64,000 nucleotides of DNA from Actinokineospora globicatena (GTDB lineage: Bacteria > Actinomycetota > Actinomycetes > Mycobacteriales > Pseudonocardiaceae), in the NCBI RefSeq assembly GCF_024171945.1, contig NZ_JAMTCR010000005.1, positions 372,001-436,000 on the forward strand, written 5' to 3'. Made by a program: the position numbers and the translations under genes. The notes below the pieces were generated by a model that saw only the letters and a list, made by a program, of their open reading frames with translations, ran no database searches and was not told the DNA's origin. Of the stretch, positions 16,161 through 24,344 are shown piece by piece; positions within the stretch are counted from its first letter, which is position 1; each line of letters begins with the position of its first letter.

Positions 16161-17243
16161 CTACTTCGAGTCCAGGCCCGCGGCGTCCACAGCGGACTGC
16201 CCCGATCCGGTGAGCACCTCGTTGAGCAACCTCAGGTCGAGGAAGCCCTTCACGTCGGTCTCCTTCTGGGCGACCTTGGCGGTGACCGCGTCCTTGCTCA
16301 GCTGCGGCAGCAGCGCGGCGTACGGGTCGAGGGTGAAGTTGAGGTTGGTGAACGCGCGGTCGATGGTGGCCGCGTTGAGGTCCTTGCCGGTCAGCGCCTT
16401 GAGCTGGGCGTTGACGGCGGTCTTGGCGCCGGGGACGTCCTTCTTGGTGACGTCGACGCTGGCGACCAGGCCCTTGAGCAGCGCCTTGACGGTGTCCGGG
16501 TGGTCGTTGAGGTACGTGGTGGACACGATCAGCACGGTGGTCGGGAACTCGCCGCCGGGCCACAGGTCCTTCTCGTCGAGCAGCACCTTGGCGCCCGCCT
16601 CCAGCACCAGCCGCGACGACCACGGCTCCGGCAGCCACGCCGCCTGCACGCTGCCCTTCTTGAACTCCTCCAGCGCCAGCGCGTTCTCGGTGTTCTGCAC
16701 CTTCACCTTGTCGGTGAGCTGCTTGTCCGAGAGCCACTTCTTCAGCGCGATGTCCTGGGTGTTGCCCAGCTGCGGGGTCACCACGGTCTTGCCGACCAGG
16801 TCCTGCTCGGAGTTGATCTCCGGCTTGACCACCAGCTGCGCGCCGCGCGAGGCGGTGCCCGCCACCAGGCGCACGGCCTTGCCGTCGGACTTGCCGAAGG
16901 CGTTGAGCGAGGGGCCCGAGCCGATGAAGGTCGCGTCGAGCGAACCGCCGTAGAGGGCGTTGACGGCCTCACCACCGGCGTTGAACTTGGTCGGCACCAG
17001 CTTGGTGCTGCCCAGCTCCTTGGTGAACAGGCCCTGCTCCAGCCCGATCAGCGCCGGGGCGTGCGTCACGTTGGGGAAGTACCCCAACCGCAGCTCGGCG
17101 GCGGGGCCCTTGCCCGCGCTCGGGGCTCCGCTGCTCGCGGGGGCGGAGCCGGAGTCGCCCGAGTCCGCACGGGAGCAGCCCGCCAGGACACTGGCGAGGG
17201 ACAGGGCTACAGCGGCTGCGGCTAAGACGCGGGATCGCTTCAC
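16161..17243 (-). CDS. ABC substrate-binding lipoprotein, sulfonate/sulfate-ester type
   Basis: 360 aa. The lipobox LAGC ends a signal peptide at about residue 23, so the protein is lipid-anchored. The mature part has the NMT1/SsuA-like fold: LRLGYFPNVTHAPALIGLEQGLF, then GPSLNAFGKSDGKAVRLVAGTASRGAQLVV and QAAWLPEPWSSRLV. Such proteins capture aliphatic sulfonates, taurine or related anions. The operon with cysDN and sulfite reductase argues for a sulfur compound rather than nitrate. The exact ligand is not predictable. Confidence 0.88.
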   Translation of the reverse strand: MKRSRVLAAAAVALSLASVLAGCSRADSGDSGSAPASSGAPSAGKGPAAELRLGYFPNVTHAPALIGLEQGLFTKELGSTKLVPTKFNAGGEAVNALYGGSLDATFIGSGPSLNAFGKSDGKAVRLVAGTASRGAQLVVKPEINSEQDLVGKTVVTPQLGNTQDIALKKWLSDKQLTDKVKVQNTENALALEEFKKGSVQAAWLPEPWSSRLVLEAGAKVLLDEKDLWPGGEFPTTVLIVSTTYLNDHPDTVKALLKGLVASVDVTKKDVPGAKTAVNAQLKALTGKDLNAATIDRAFTNLNFTLDPYAALLPQLSKDAVTAKVAQKETDVKGFLDLRLLNEVLTGSGQSAVDAAGLDSK

Positions 17244-17280
17244 TTCGGTGGGGCCTTTCCAGGGAGGTGGAGTGCTACTA

Positions 17281-18618
17281 CTACGGGCCGGGGGAGACGA
17301 GGTCTCCCGCCGTGCTCGCGTCGGTGGGACCGGTCGACGCCAGGGCTTGCAACCCGGCGCCGACCAGACCCGCCGCCAACGTCGACCCGTCGGCGGCGTC
17401 GATCACCAGGAACGCCCCGGTGCGTCGGTTGACCGCGTAGTCGTCGACCGGCAACGGCTCGGCGACGCGCACCAGCACGCGGCCGATCTCGTTGAGGTTC
17501 AACGACTCCGGGTCGGGTACGGCGGTCAGCTTCTGCTCGTCGAAGCGGGCGTTGAGCTCGCTCACGGCCGCCTGCACGGTGCGCGCGCCGTGCTTGACCA
17601 GCACCCGGGCACCCGGGCGCAGCGGCTTGTCGGAGAGCCACGCCACGGTCGCCTCGAACTCGTCGACCGGCAGCGGTGGCGCGGTGGCGACGGCGATCAG
17701 GTCGCCGCGGGAGATGTCGATGTCGTCGGCCAGCACCAGCGTCACCGACCGGCCCGCCTCGGCCTCGGCCAGCTCGCCGTCGGGGGTGTCGACCCTGGCG
17801 ACCGTGGTGCGCAGCCCCGAGGGCAGCACGACCACCTCGTCACCGGGGCGGACGGTGCCCGCCGCGACCTGGCCCGCGTAGCCGCGGTAGTCGGTGTGCT
17901 CGGCGGTGTTGGTGCGGATCACGTACTGCACCGGGAAGCGCAGCGGCGCGTCGTGCGGGTCCGGCTCGACCGGGACGTTCTCCAGGTGCTCGAGCAGCGT
18001 CGGGCCGACGTACCAGGGGGTGTGCGCCGAGCGCTCCACCACGTTGTCGCCGACCAGCGCCGACACCGGGATGGACAGCACCGAGCCGAGCGGGTAGCCC
18101 AGCGCGGTGGCGTGGTCGGTGAACTCCTTGGCGATCACCTCGAAGGTCGCCTCGTCGTAGGCCACGAGGTCGACCTTGTTGACCGCCAGCACCAGCCGGG
18201 GCACGCCGAGCAGCGCCAGCACCGCGGCGTGCCGGCGGGTCTGCTCCAGCACCCCCTTGCGCGCGTCGACCAGCAGCACGGCCAGCTGCGCGGTGGACGC
18301 GCCGGTGACGGTGTTGCGGGTGTACTGCACGTGGCCCGGGGTGTCGGCCAGCACGAACGAGCGCTTGGGCGTGGCGAAGTAGCGGTAGGCCACGTCGATG
18401 GTGATGCCCTGCTCGCGCTCGGAGCGCAGCCCGTCGACGAGCAGCGACAAGTCCGGAGTGGACAGTCCCTTGTCCACGCTCGCGCGGTGCACGGCGTCGA
18501 GGGTGTCGGCCAGCACCGACTTGGTGTCGTAGAGCAGCCTGCCGACGAGGGTGGACTTCCCGTCGTCGACGCTGCCCGCCGTGGCCAGGCGCAGCAGGTC
18601 CTGGGTCGTGTCTGCCAT
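17281..18618 (-). CDS. cysN: Sulfate adenylyltransferase large subunit (CysN)
   Basis: 445 aa GTPase of the EF-Tu type: AGSVDDGKSTLVGRLLYD (G1), EREQGITIDVAYRYF, DTPGHVQYTRNTVTGAS (G3) and NKVDLV (G4), followed by two beta-barrel domains. With CysD it drives ATP sulfurylase, making APS from sulfate and ATP. No APS-kinase (CysC) domain is fused at the C-terminus, unlike the CysNC of mycobacteria. The ATG at 18618 overlaps the cysD stop by one base. Confidence 0.95.
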   Translation of the reverse strand: MADTTQDLLRLATAGSVDDGKSTLVGRLLYDTKSVLADTLDAVHRASVDKGLSTPDLSLLVDGLRSEREQGITIDVAYRYFATPKRSFVLADTPGHVQYTRNTVTGASTAQLAVLLVDARKGVLEQTRRHAAVLALLGVPRLVLAVNKVDLVAYDEATFEVIAKEFTDHATALGYPLGSVLSIPVSALVGDNVVERSAHTPWYVGPTLLEHLENVPVEPDPHDAPLRFPVQYVIRTNTAEHTDYRGYAGQVAAGTVRPGDEVVVLPSGLRTTVARVDTPDGELAEAEAGRSVTLVLADDIDISRGDLIAVATAPPLPVDEFEATVAWLSDKPLRPGARVLVKHGARTVQAAVSELNARFDEQKLTAVPDPESLNLNEIGRVLVRVAEPLPVDDYAVNRRTGAFLVIDAADGSTLAAGLVGAGLQALASTGPTDASTAGDLVSPGP

Positions 18619-19577
18619 TAGAAGTAGCCCTCCCGCTTGCGGTCTTCCATGGCGGCCTCGGACAGCCGGTCGTCGGCGCGGGTCGCGCCGCGCTCGGTCA
18701 GCCTGCTCGCCGAGACCTCGGCGATCACCTCGTCGAGGTCGGCGGCCTCGGACAGCACGGCACCGGTGCACGAGCCGTCGCCGACGGTCCGGTAGCGGAC
18801 GGTCAGCTCCTCGGTCGGCTCGTCGGCGCGCGGGCCGAACCACGGACCGGCCGTCAGCCACATACCGTCGCGCTGGAACACCTCTCGGGTGTGCGCGAAG
18901 TAGATGGACGGCAGCTCGATCGCCTCGCGCTTGATGTAGCGCCAGACGTCGAGTTCGGTCCAGTTGGACAGCGGGAACACACGAACGTGTTCGCCCGCGC
19001 GGTGCCTGCCGTTATAGAGGTTCCACAGTTCGGGACGCTGGCGCCGCGGCTCCCACTGGCCGAAGGAATTGCGTAGGCTGAAAATTCTTTCCTTCGCCCG
19101 GGCGCGTTCCTCGTCGCGGCGCCCGCCGCCGAAAACGGCGTCGAACTTGTTGGTGGTGATGGCATCGAGCAGCGGAACCGTCTGCAAAGGATTTCGCGTT
19201 CCGTCCGGCCGCTCTTCCAGTCGACCGTCGTCGATGAAGTCCTGCACGCTGGCCACGACGAGGCGTAAGCCGTAGCGCTCGACGGTGCGGTCGCGGAACT
19301 CGATGACCTCGTCGAGGTTGTGCCCGGTGTCGACGTGCAGTAGCGGGAATGGGACGGGTGCGGGCCAGAACGCCTTCACCGCGAGGTGGAGCAGTACGGT
19401 GGAGTCCTTGCCGCCGGAGAACAGGATCACCGGTCGGTCGAACTCACCCGCCACCTCCCGGAAGATGTGGATGGCCTCGGATTCCAGGCGCGCCAACGCG
19501 TCGAGCGGGTGGTGCGTCCGTTGTGGGCGCTCGTCCGGCCGCGGCGCGGCGTGGTCGTTGTCGGTGTTGAGTGTCAT
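18618..19577 (-). CDS. cysD: Sulfate adenylyltransferase small subunit (CysD)
   Basis: 319 aa PP-loop ATP pyrophosphatase family. FSGGKDSTVLLHLAVKAF is the PP-loop. FPLLHVDTGHNLDEVIEFRDR, FGGGRRDEERARAKERIFS and FPLSNWTELDVWRYI are all CysD hallmarks. It forms the catalytic subunit with CysN. The N-terminus carries about 20 extra polar residues. It begins 13 bp after the cysH stop. Between about 19000 and 19230 the base composition is somewhat lower in GC than its neighbours, without loss of motifs. Confidence 0.96.
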   Translation of the reverse strand: MTLNTDNDHAAPRPDERPQRTHHPLDALARLESEAIHIFREVAGEFDRPVILFSGGKDSTVLLHLAVKAFWPAPVPFPLLHVDTGHNLDEVIEFRDRTVERYGLRLVVASVQDFIDDGRLEERPDGTRNPLQTVPLLDAITTNKFDAVFGGGRRDEERARAKERIFSLRNSFGQWEPRRQRPELWNLYNGRHRAGEHVRVFPLSNWTELDVWRYIKREAIELPSIYFAHTREVFQRDGMWLTAGPWFGPRADEPTEELTVRYRTVGDGSCTGAVLSEAADLDEVIAEVSASRLTERGATRADDRLSEAAMEDRKREGYF

Positions 19578-19590
19578 GTCCCCGTCGTCC

Positions 19591-20277
19591 TCAGCCGTGC
19601 AGTCCGCACTCGGTCTTGCCCGATCCCGCCCAGCGGCCGCTGCGGGCGTCCTGGCCCGGCAGCGGCTTGGCCGTGCACGGCGCGCAGCCGATCGACGGGT
19701 AGCCCTCCTGCACCAACGGGTTCTCCAGGATCGCGTGGTCGGCGATGTAGCGGTTGAACTCGTCGTCGCTCCACGCCGCGATCGGGTTGACCTTCACCAG
19801 CCCGTTGCGGTCGTCCCACTGCACGATCGGGGTGTTGGCCCGCGTCGGCGCGTCCACCCGGCGCACCCCGGTCACCCAGGCCGCGTACCCGGACAGCGTC
19901 TGCCGCAACGGCACCACCTTGCGCAGGAAGCAGCACCGCGTCGGATCCGTCTGGTTCAGCAACCCGAACTCGGCCTCCTGGTCGGCGACCGACTGCTCGG
20001 CCTCGGCGTTGACGATCCGGACCTCCGGGTACACCACCGACACCGCGTCCCGGGTGCCGATGGTCTCCGCGAAGTGGTAGCCGGTCTCCAGGAACAGCAC
20101 GTCGATGTCGCGCTTGGCCTGGTAGGCCAAGTCGATGAGCACCGCGTCCTGCATGTTCGACGCGACGATGAAGTCGTCGCCGAAGGTCGAGACCGTCCAG
20201 GCCAACGCCTCCGCCGCGCTCGCCTCCGCCAGTTCGCGCTCCGCCCGCTCGGCCAACTCCTGGGCTGTGGTGGTCAC
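19591..20277 (-). CDS. cysH: Adenylyl-sulfate (APS) reductase, [4Fe-4S] type
   Basis: 228 aa. The Cys pattern is CC at 115-116, CxxC at 198-201 (GCAPC) and the C-terminal catalytic ECGLHG with C224. The CC...CxxC motif ligates a [4Fe-4S] cluster and marks APS rather than PAPS reductases, consistent with the absence of CysC here. It reduces APS to sulfite with thioredoxin. The start is GTG at 20277, preceded by GGGGGAGGCAGCGAA. It overlaps the small zinc-ribbon gene by 4 bp. Confidence 0.94.
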   Translation of the reverse strand: MTTTAQELAERAERELAEASAAEALAWTVSTFGDDFIVASNMQDAVLIDLAYQAKRDIDVLFLETGYHFAETIGTRDAVSVVYPEVRIVNAEAEQSVADQEAEFGLLNQTDPTRCCFLRKVVPLRQTLSGYAAWVTGVRRVDAPTRANTPIVQWDDRNGLVKVNPIAAWSDDEFNRYIADHAILENPLVQEGYPSIGCAPCTAKPLPGQDARSGRWAGSGKTECGLHG

Positions 20278-20432
20278 TTCGCTGCCTCCCCCGACAGATT
20301 CAGTCCGACGAACTTGACCGTGAAGACCCGCCTGCAGCCGGTGCACAACCAGGCCGCGTGCGGTTCCTCCTGCGGCCGCAGGTCCTCGTCACCGCAGTAC
20401 GGGCAGTAGAAGGGCGTCGCCCGCTCGCTCAT
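20274..20432 (-). CDS. 52-aa zinc-ribbon protein of the sulfur operon
   Basis: A small protein with CPYCGDE, then CTGCRRVF about 20 residues later: four Cys able to hold one zinc or an iron centre. Similar tiny proteins sit between sulfite reductase and cysH in many actinobacteria (from memory), but the role is unknown. It overlaps sir by 4 bp and cysH by 4 bp, so it is tightly coupled to both and may be an electron-transfer or assembly partner (inference). Confidence 0.8.
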   Translation of the reverse strand: MSERATPFYCPYCGDEDLRPQEEPHAAWLCTGCRRVFTVKFVGLNLSGEAAK

Positions 20433-22135
20433 CGCAGGTCGCCCTCGTCGGCGCGCACGACCCACTGGGCGAACCGCTCGCCAGGCTCGCGCCCGGCGAC
20501 GAAGCGGCGCACCACGCGCTCGACGTAGTCGGGCAGCTCCGCGCCGGTCACCTTGTGCCCGCGCAGCTTGCGGCCGAACCCGGCGTCCAGGCCCAGCCCG
20601 CCGCCCAGGTGCACCTGGAAGCCCTCGACCTGCGCGCCCGCGTCGTCGGTGACGATCTGGCCCTTGAGCCCGATGTCGGCGGTCTGGATCCGGGCGCACG
20701 AGTTCGGGCAGCCGTTGATGTGCACCGAGATCGGCGCGGTGATGCCGTCGGTGATGTCGGTCAGCCTGGTCTCCAGCGCCGCCACCAGCTCGTGCGCGCG
20801 GCCCTTGGTCTCGACGATGGCCAGCTTGCAGAACTCGATGCCGGTGCACGCCATCACCCCGCGCCGCCACGGCGACGGGGTGCTCTGCAGGCCCAACTTG
20901 GCCAGGTCCGCCTGCAGCGCGGGAACCTCGGCCTCGGGCACGTCGAGCACCACCAGCTTCTGCAGCGGGGTGAACCGCACCCGGTTCGACCCGGCCCGCT
21001 CGGCGGCCTTGGCGACCTCCACCAGCACCGAACCGGACACCCGGCCCGCGATCGGGGCGGCGCCGACGTAGAACAGGCCGTCCTTCTGCCGGTGCACGCC
21101 GATGTGGTCGATCGGCACCTCCGGGACCTCCGGCGCCGGGCCGTCGATCAGCTTGCGGTGCAGGTACTCGTCCTCGACGACCTGGCGGAACTTGGCCGCG
21201 CCCCAGTCCTTGACCAGGAACTTGATCCTGGCCCGGTGCCGCAGGCGGCGGTAGCCGTAGTCGCGGAACACGCTGATCACCGCGCCGTAGACGTCGGCGA
21301 CCTCGTCGAGCGGCACCCACGCGCCCAGCCGCTGGCCGATCATCGGGTTGGTGGACAGGCCGCCGCCGACCCACACGTCGAACCCGGGGCCGTGCTCGGG
21401 GTGCACCACGCCGACGAAGGCGATGTCGTGGATCTCGTGGGCGATGTCGGGCAGCCCGGACACCGCGGACTTGAACTTGCGCGGCAGGTTCGAGTACGCC
21501 GGGTCGCCGATGAACCGGCGCTTGATGTCCTCGATGGCCGGGGTGCCGTCGAGGACCTCGTTCTCGGCGATGCCCGCCACCGGCGAGCCAAGGATGACCC
21601 GGGGGCTGTCGCCGCAGGCCTCCATCGTGGTCATGCCCGCGCCCTCGAGCTTCTGCCAGATGGTGGGCATGTCCTCGACCCGGATCCAGTGGTACTGGAT
21701 GTTCTGCCGGTCGGTGATGTCGGCGGTGTCGCGCGCGTAGGTCTGCGACACCTCGCCGAGCACCGCGAGCTGCTCGGTGGTCACCGCACCGCCGTCGGTG
21801 CGCACCCGCAGCATGAAGTACGAGTCGTCGAGCTCCTCGGGCTCCAGCGTCGCGGTGCGCCCGCCGTCGATCCCGGGCTTGCGCTGGGTGTAGAGCCCGT
21901 ACCAGCGGAACCGGCCACGCAGGTCACCGGGATCGATGCTGTCGAACCCGCCCTTGGCGTAGATGTTCTCGATCCTGGCGCGGACGTTGAGCGGGTTGTC
22001 GTCCTTCTTGGACCGCTCGTTCGGATTCAGCGGCTCGCGGTAGCCGAGCGCCCACTGGCCCTCGCCCCGCGGCGGCTTGCGGGCAGCCGCGGGCTTGGTG
22101 GGGGAAACCGGGGTGGGGGGTGTGGTGGGGGACAC
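20429..22135 (-). CDS. sir: Ferredoxin-dependent sulfite reductase (SirA/NirA-like)
   Basis: 568 aa with the duplicated nitrite/sulfite reductase architecture. The sirohaem/[4Fe-4S] Cys ligands are ACTGIEFC (C430, C436) and NGCPNSC (C476, C480). A Tyr in RFRWYGLY and the Cys in MEACGDSPR are spaced 92 residues apart, like the Tyr-Cys crosslink described for the mycobacterial enzyme (inference). It reduces sulfite to sulfide with ferredoxin. I choose GTG at 22135 because GGAGGA sits eight bases upstream; an in-frame GTG at 22174 lacks such a site. First structural gene of the sulfur operon. Confidence 0.95.
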   Translation of the reverse strand: MSPTTPPTPVSPTKPAAARKPPRGEGQWALGYREPLNPNERSKKDDNPLNVRARIENIYAKGGFDSIDPGDLRGRFRWYGLYTQRKPGIDGGRTATLEPEELDDSYFMLRVRTDGGAVTTEQLAVLGEVSQTYARDTADITDRQNIQYHWIRVEDMPTIWQKLEGAGMTTMEACGDSPRVILGSPVAGIAENEVLDGTPAIEDIKRRFIGDPAYSNLPRKFKSAVSGLPDIAHEIHDIAFVGVVHPEHGPGFDVWVGGGLSTNPMIGQRLGAWVPLDEVADVYGAVISVFRDYGYRRLRHRARIKFLVKDWGAAKFRQVVEDEYLHRKLIDGPAPEVPEVPIDHIGVHRQKDGLFYVGAAPIAGRVSGSVLVEVAKAAERAGSNRVRFTPLQKLVVLDVPEAEVPALQADLAKLGLQSTPSPWRRGVMACTGIEFCKLAIVETKGRAHELVAALETRLTDITDGITAPISVHINGCPNSCARIQTADIGLKGQIVTDDAGAQVEGFQVHLGGGLGLDAGFGRKLRGHKVTGAELPDYVERVVRRFVAGREPGERFAQWVVRADEGDLR

Positions 22136-22250
22136 CGGTGGTTCCTCCGGGATCGGGGCGCTCGTGCGCGCCACGACGACCCCAGGCGGCGGTGCGGGGG
22201 ATCACTCAGCGGCGCACCCGACGCCTGCTGAATGCGAATAGGCGTGGACG

Positions 22251-22337
22251 TCAGGGGTGCTGACGGCACATCGCGCTGGACACGCGCTGGAAGTCGACGT
22301 GGCGGCGGGCCACCAGGAAGACCTCAGTCGCGGACAT
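22251..22337 (-). CDS. Putative leader peptide (RRHVD type) of the sulfur operon
   Basis: 28 codons starting ATG at 22337, reading MSATEVFLVA, then RRHVDFQRVSSAMC and a four-residue tail. The RRHVD...RVSSA-C core matches the very short 'putative leader peptide' family seen in actinobacteria ahead of sulfur and other metabolic operons. The stop is 115 nt before the sir start. Cys-containing leader ORFs upstream of the homologous mycobacterial operon have been reported to act as cysteine-responsive attenuators. A similar role here is inferred, since this peptide has only one Cys. Confidence 0.7.
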   Translation of the reverse strand: MSATEVFLVARRHVDFQRVSSAMCRQHP

Positions 22338-22457
22338 GGGATCAGCGTGCCACGCGTCCACGGTGTGGTCCACCACCATCCGCATGCTGGGACGCAGGTC
22401 ACGGGGCTTGCGCCGGTGCGGTCCCGGTGCCCGCGCGGACCTGGGAGGATGGTCGCC

Positions 22458-23672
22458 ATGGCCGCAGCACCCCCCCAGGGCGACCCCGCGCCCGCCGACG
22501 GTTCCCTGCCCGAGTCCGCGCTCCTCGGCCTCGGTGACCGGCCGTTCGGCGTGTACGTGCACGTCCCGTTCTGCGCGACCCGGTGCGGCTACTGCGATTT
22601 CAACACCTACACCGCCGGTGAGCTGGGCACATCGGCCTCGCCCGCTTCGTGGTTGGCGGGTCTGCGACAGGAACTGGACCTGGCCGCCCGGGTGCTCGGC
22701 GCACCCCCGGTCGCTGACACGGTGTTCGTGGGCGGTGGCACCCCGTCACTGCTCGGCGCCGACGGGCTGTCCCAGGTGCTGGACGCGGTGCGGTCGGTGT
22801 TCGGCCTGGCGCCCGGCGCGGAGGTCACCACCGAGTCCAACCCGGAGTCGACCTCGCCGGAGTTCTTCGCGGGCATCGCCGAGGCGGGGTACACCCGGGT
22901 GTCGCTTGGGATGCAGTCCGCGGCCCAGCACGTGCTGGCCATCCTCGACCGGACGCACACCCCCGGCCGGGCGGTCGCCGCGGCGCGCGAGGCCACGGCG
23001 GCGGGCATCGAGCACGTCAACCTGGACCTGATCTACGGGACGCCGGGGGAGCGGCCGCAGGACCTCGCGGCGTCCCTGGACGCGGTGCTGGCGGCGGGCG
23101 TCGACCACGTCTCGGCCTACTCGCTGATCGTCGAGGACGGCACGGCCCTGGCCAGGCGGGTCCGCCGCGGCGAACTCCCGATGCCCGACGACGACGTCCT
23201 CGCCGACCGGTACGAGCAGGTCGACCGGGCCATGGGCGCGGCGGGGCTGCACTGGTACGAGGTCTCCAACTGGGCCGCCTCCGACGCCGCCCGGTGCAGG
23301 CACAACCTCGGCTACTGGCTCGGCGGCGACTGGTGGGGCGCGGGCCCCGGCGCGCACAGCCACGTCGGCGGCGTCCGCTGGTGGAACGTCAAGCACCCGG
23401 CCCGCTACACCTCGTTGCTCGCCGAGGGCTCCTCGCCCGCCGCCGCACGTGAGCGCCTCACCGAAGACGACCAGCGGCTCGAACGCGTCCTGCTCGAACT
23501 GCGGTTGGCTGAGGGCCTGGCCGTCGACGCCCTCACGCCCGCCGGCCAGGTGGAGGCCCAGTACGCCGCGGGCGACGGGCTTCTGGACCCGGCTGCCCTG
23601 ACGGCGGGCCGCTGCGTCCTCACCGATCGCGGGAGGCTGCTGGCCGACGCCGTCGTGCGGCGGTTGACCTAG
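22458..23672 (+). CDS. hemW: Radical SAM haem chaperone HemW (HemN-like)
   Basis: 404 aa. YVHVPFCATRCGYCDFNTYT holds the CxxxCxxC radical-SAM cluster motif. FVGGGTPSLL and VSLGMQSAAQHVLAILDRTH follow, and the HemN C-terminal domain includes YEVSNWA and HNLGYWLGGDWWGAGPGAHSH. HemW inserts haem into client proteins and lacks the residues typical of true coproporphyrinogen oxidase. The start is ATG at 22458 because GGGAGG is nine bases upstream; ATG at 22449 would directly touch that site. It is divergent from the sulfur operon. Confidence 0.93.
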   Translation: MAAAPPQGDPAPADGSLPESALLGLGDRPFGVYVHVPFCATRCGYCDFNTYTAGELGTSASPASWLAGLRQELDLAARVLGAPPVADTVFVGGGTPSLLGADGLSQVLDAVRSVFGLAPGAEVTTESNPESTSPEFFAGIAEAGYTRVSLGMQSAAQHVLAILDRTHTPGRAVAAAREATAAGIEHVNLDLIYGTPGERPQDLAASLDAVLAAGVDHVSAYSLIVEDGTALARRVRRGELPMPDDDVLADRYEQVDRAMGAAGLHWYEVSNWAASDAARCRHNLGYWLGGDWWGAGPGAHSHVGGVRWWNVKHPARYTSLLAEGSSPAAARERLTEDDQRLERVLLELRLAEGLAVDALTPAGQVEAQYAAGDGLLDPAALTAGRCVLTDRGRLLADAVVRRLT

Positions 23673-24274
23673 TCCGGGCGCAGGCCGCCGATCATCCGGC
23701 CGAGCACCGCGCTGTACTCCGCGCGCAGGCCGGGGCGGTCGGCGAGGTCGGCCTCGGCCAGGCCGTGGCCCGCCGCGCCGATGGCGCAGAAGGTCACCTC
23801 GGTCAGCGTGGCCAGCGGTAGCGGCGCCAGCAGGCCCTTGGCCTGGAGGTCGCGCAGGATCGCCTCGATGGTCCCGTGCGCGTACTTCTGCTCGGTCGTG
23901 TGCCAGCCGCCCCAGCCCATCGCGATGGGACCCTCGCGCCAGACGACCCGGCTGTAGACCGGGTCGCAGCACTGGTCCAGGAACGCCTCCAGCGCCGCCA
24001 CGGCACCCGACCACGGGTCGGGCGCGCCCCGGTAGGCCGCGGTGATCCGCTCGGTCGCCTGGACCTCCAGCTCGTCGAGCACCGCCTCGAACAGCGCCTT
24101 CTTGCTGCTGAAGTGGTGGTAGACCGCGCCGCGGGTGGCCCGGATGTCGCCCGCCACGTCCTCGAGGCCGGTCGCGGCGTACCCGGCGGTGGCGAACCGG
24201 GCGGTCGCCGCCTCGACCAGCGCCGCCCTGGTTGCCTCGGAGTACTGCTCCCGACGGCTCTTGACCACGGTCAT
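23669..24274 (-). CDS. TetR-family transcriptional regulator
   Basis: About 201 aa. The N-terminal helix-turn-helix is LVEAATARFATAGYAATGLEDVAGDIRATRGAVYHHFSSKKALFEAVL, canonical TetR. The C-terminal domain (with DQCCDPVYSRVV) would bind a ligand. The start is ATG at 24274 with AGGG nearby; an upstream ATG at 24295 would lie inside the operator palindrome. It is divergent from a cytochrome P450 gene with an inverted repeat between them, so it probably represses both genes. It overlaps hemW by 4 bp at the 3' end. Confidence 0.88.
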   Translation of the reverse strand: MTVVKSRREQYSEATRAALVEAATARFATAGYAATGLEDVAGDIRATRGAVYHHFSSKKALFEAVLDELEVQATERITAAYRGAPDPWSGAVAALEAFLDQCCDPVYSRVVWREGPIAMGWGGWHTTEQKYAHGTIEAILRDLQAKGLLAPLPLATLTEVTFCAIGAAGHGLAEADLADRPGLRAEYSAVLGRMIGGLRPD

Positions 24275-24291
24275 ACGCTGGGACCCTACTG

Positions 24292-24308
24292 ACATACGCG
24301 GTGTATGT
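24292..24308. promoter_or_regulatory. TetR operator candidate between tetR and P450
   Basis: Arms ACATAC and GTATGT flank GCGGT, a 17-bp inverted repeat centred between the divergent TetR and P450 genes, 18 bp from the TetR start and 36 bp from the P450 start. Confidence 0.65.
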
Positions 24309-24344
24309 GACCGACGCCGTGAATGCCAACTCCGAGGGGGAGCC

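Noticed and set aside
22360-22380. GTGGTCCACCAC between sulfite reductase and hemW resembling a dre half-palindrome
   Set aside because: Arms are only five bases and the centre differs from the dre core. It lies in the sulfur operon leader and lacks the flanking A/T.
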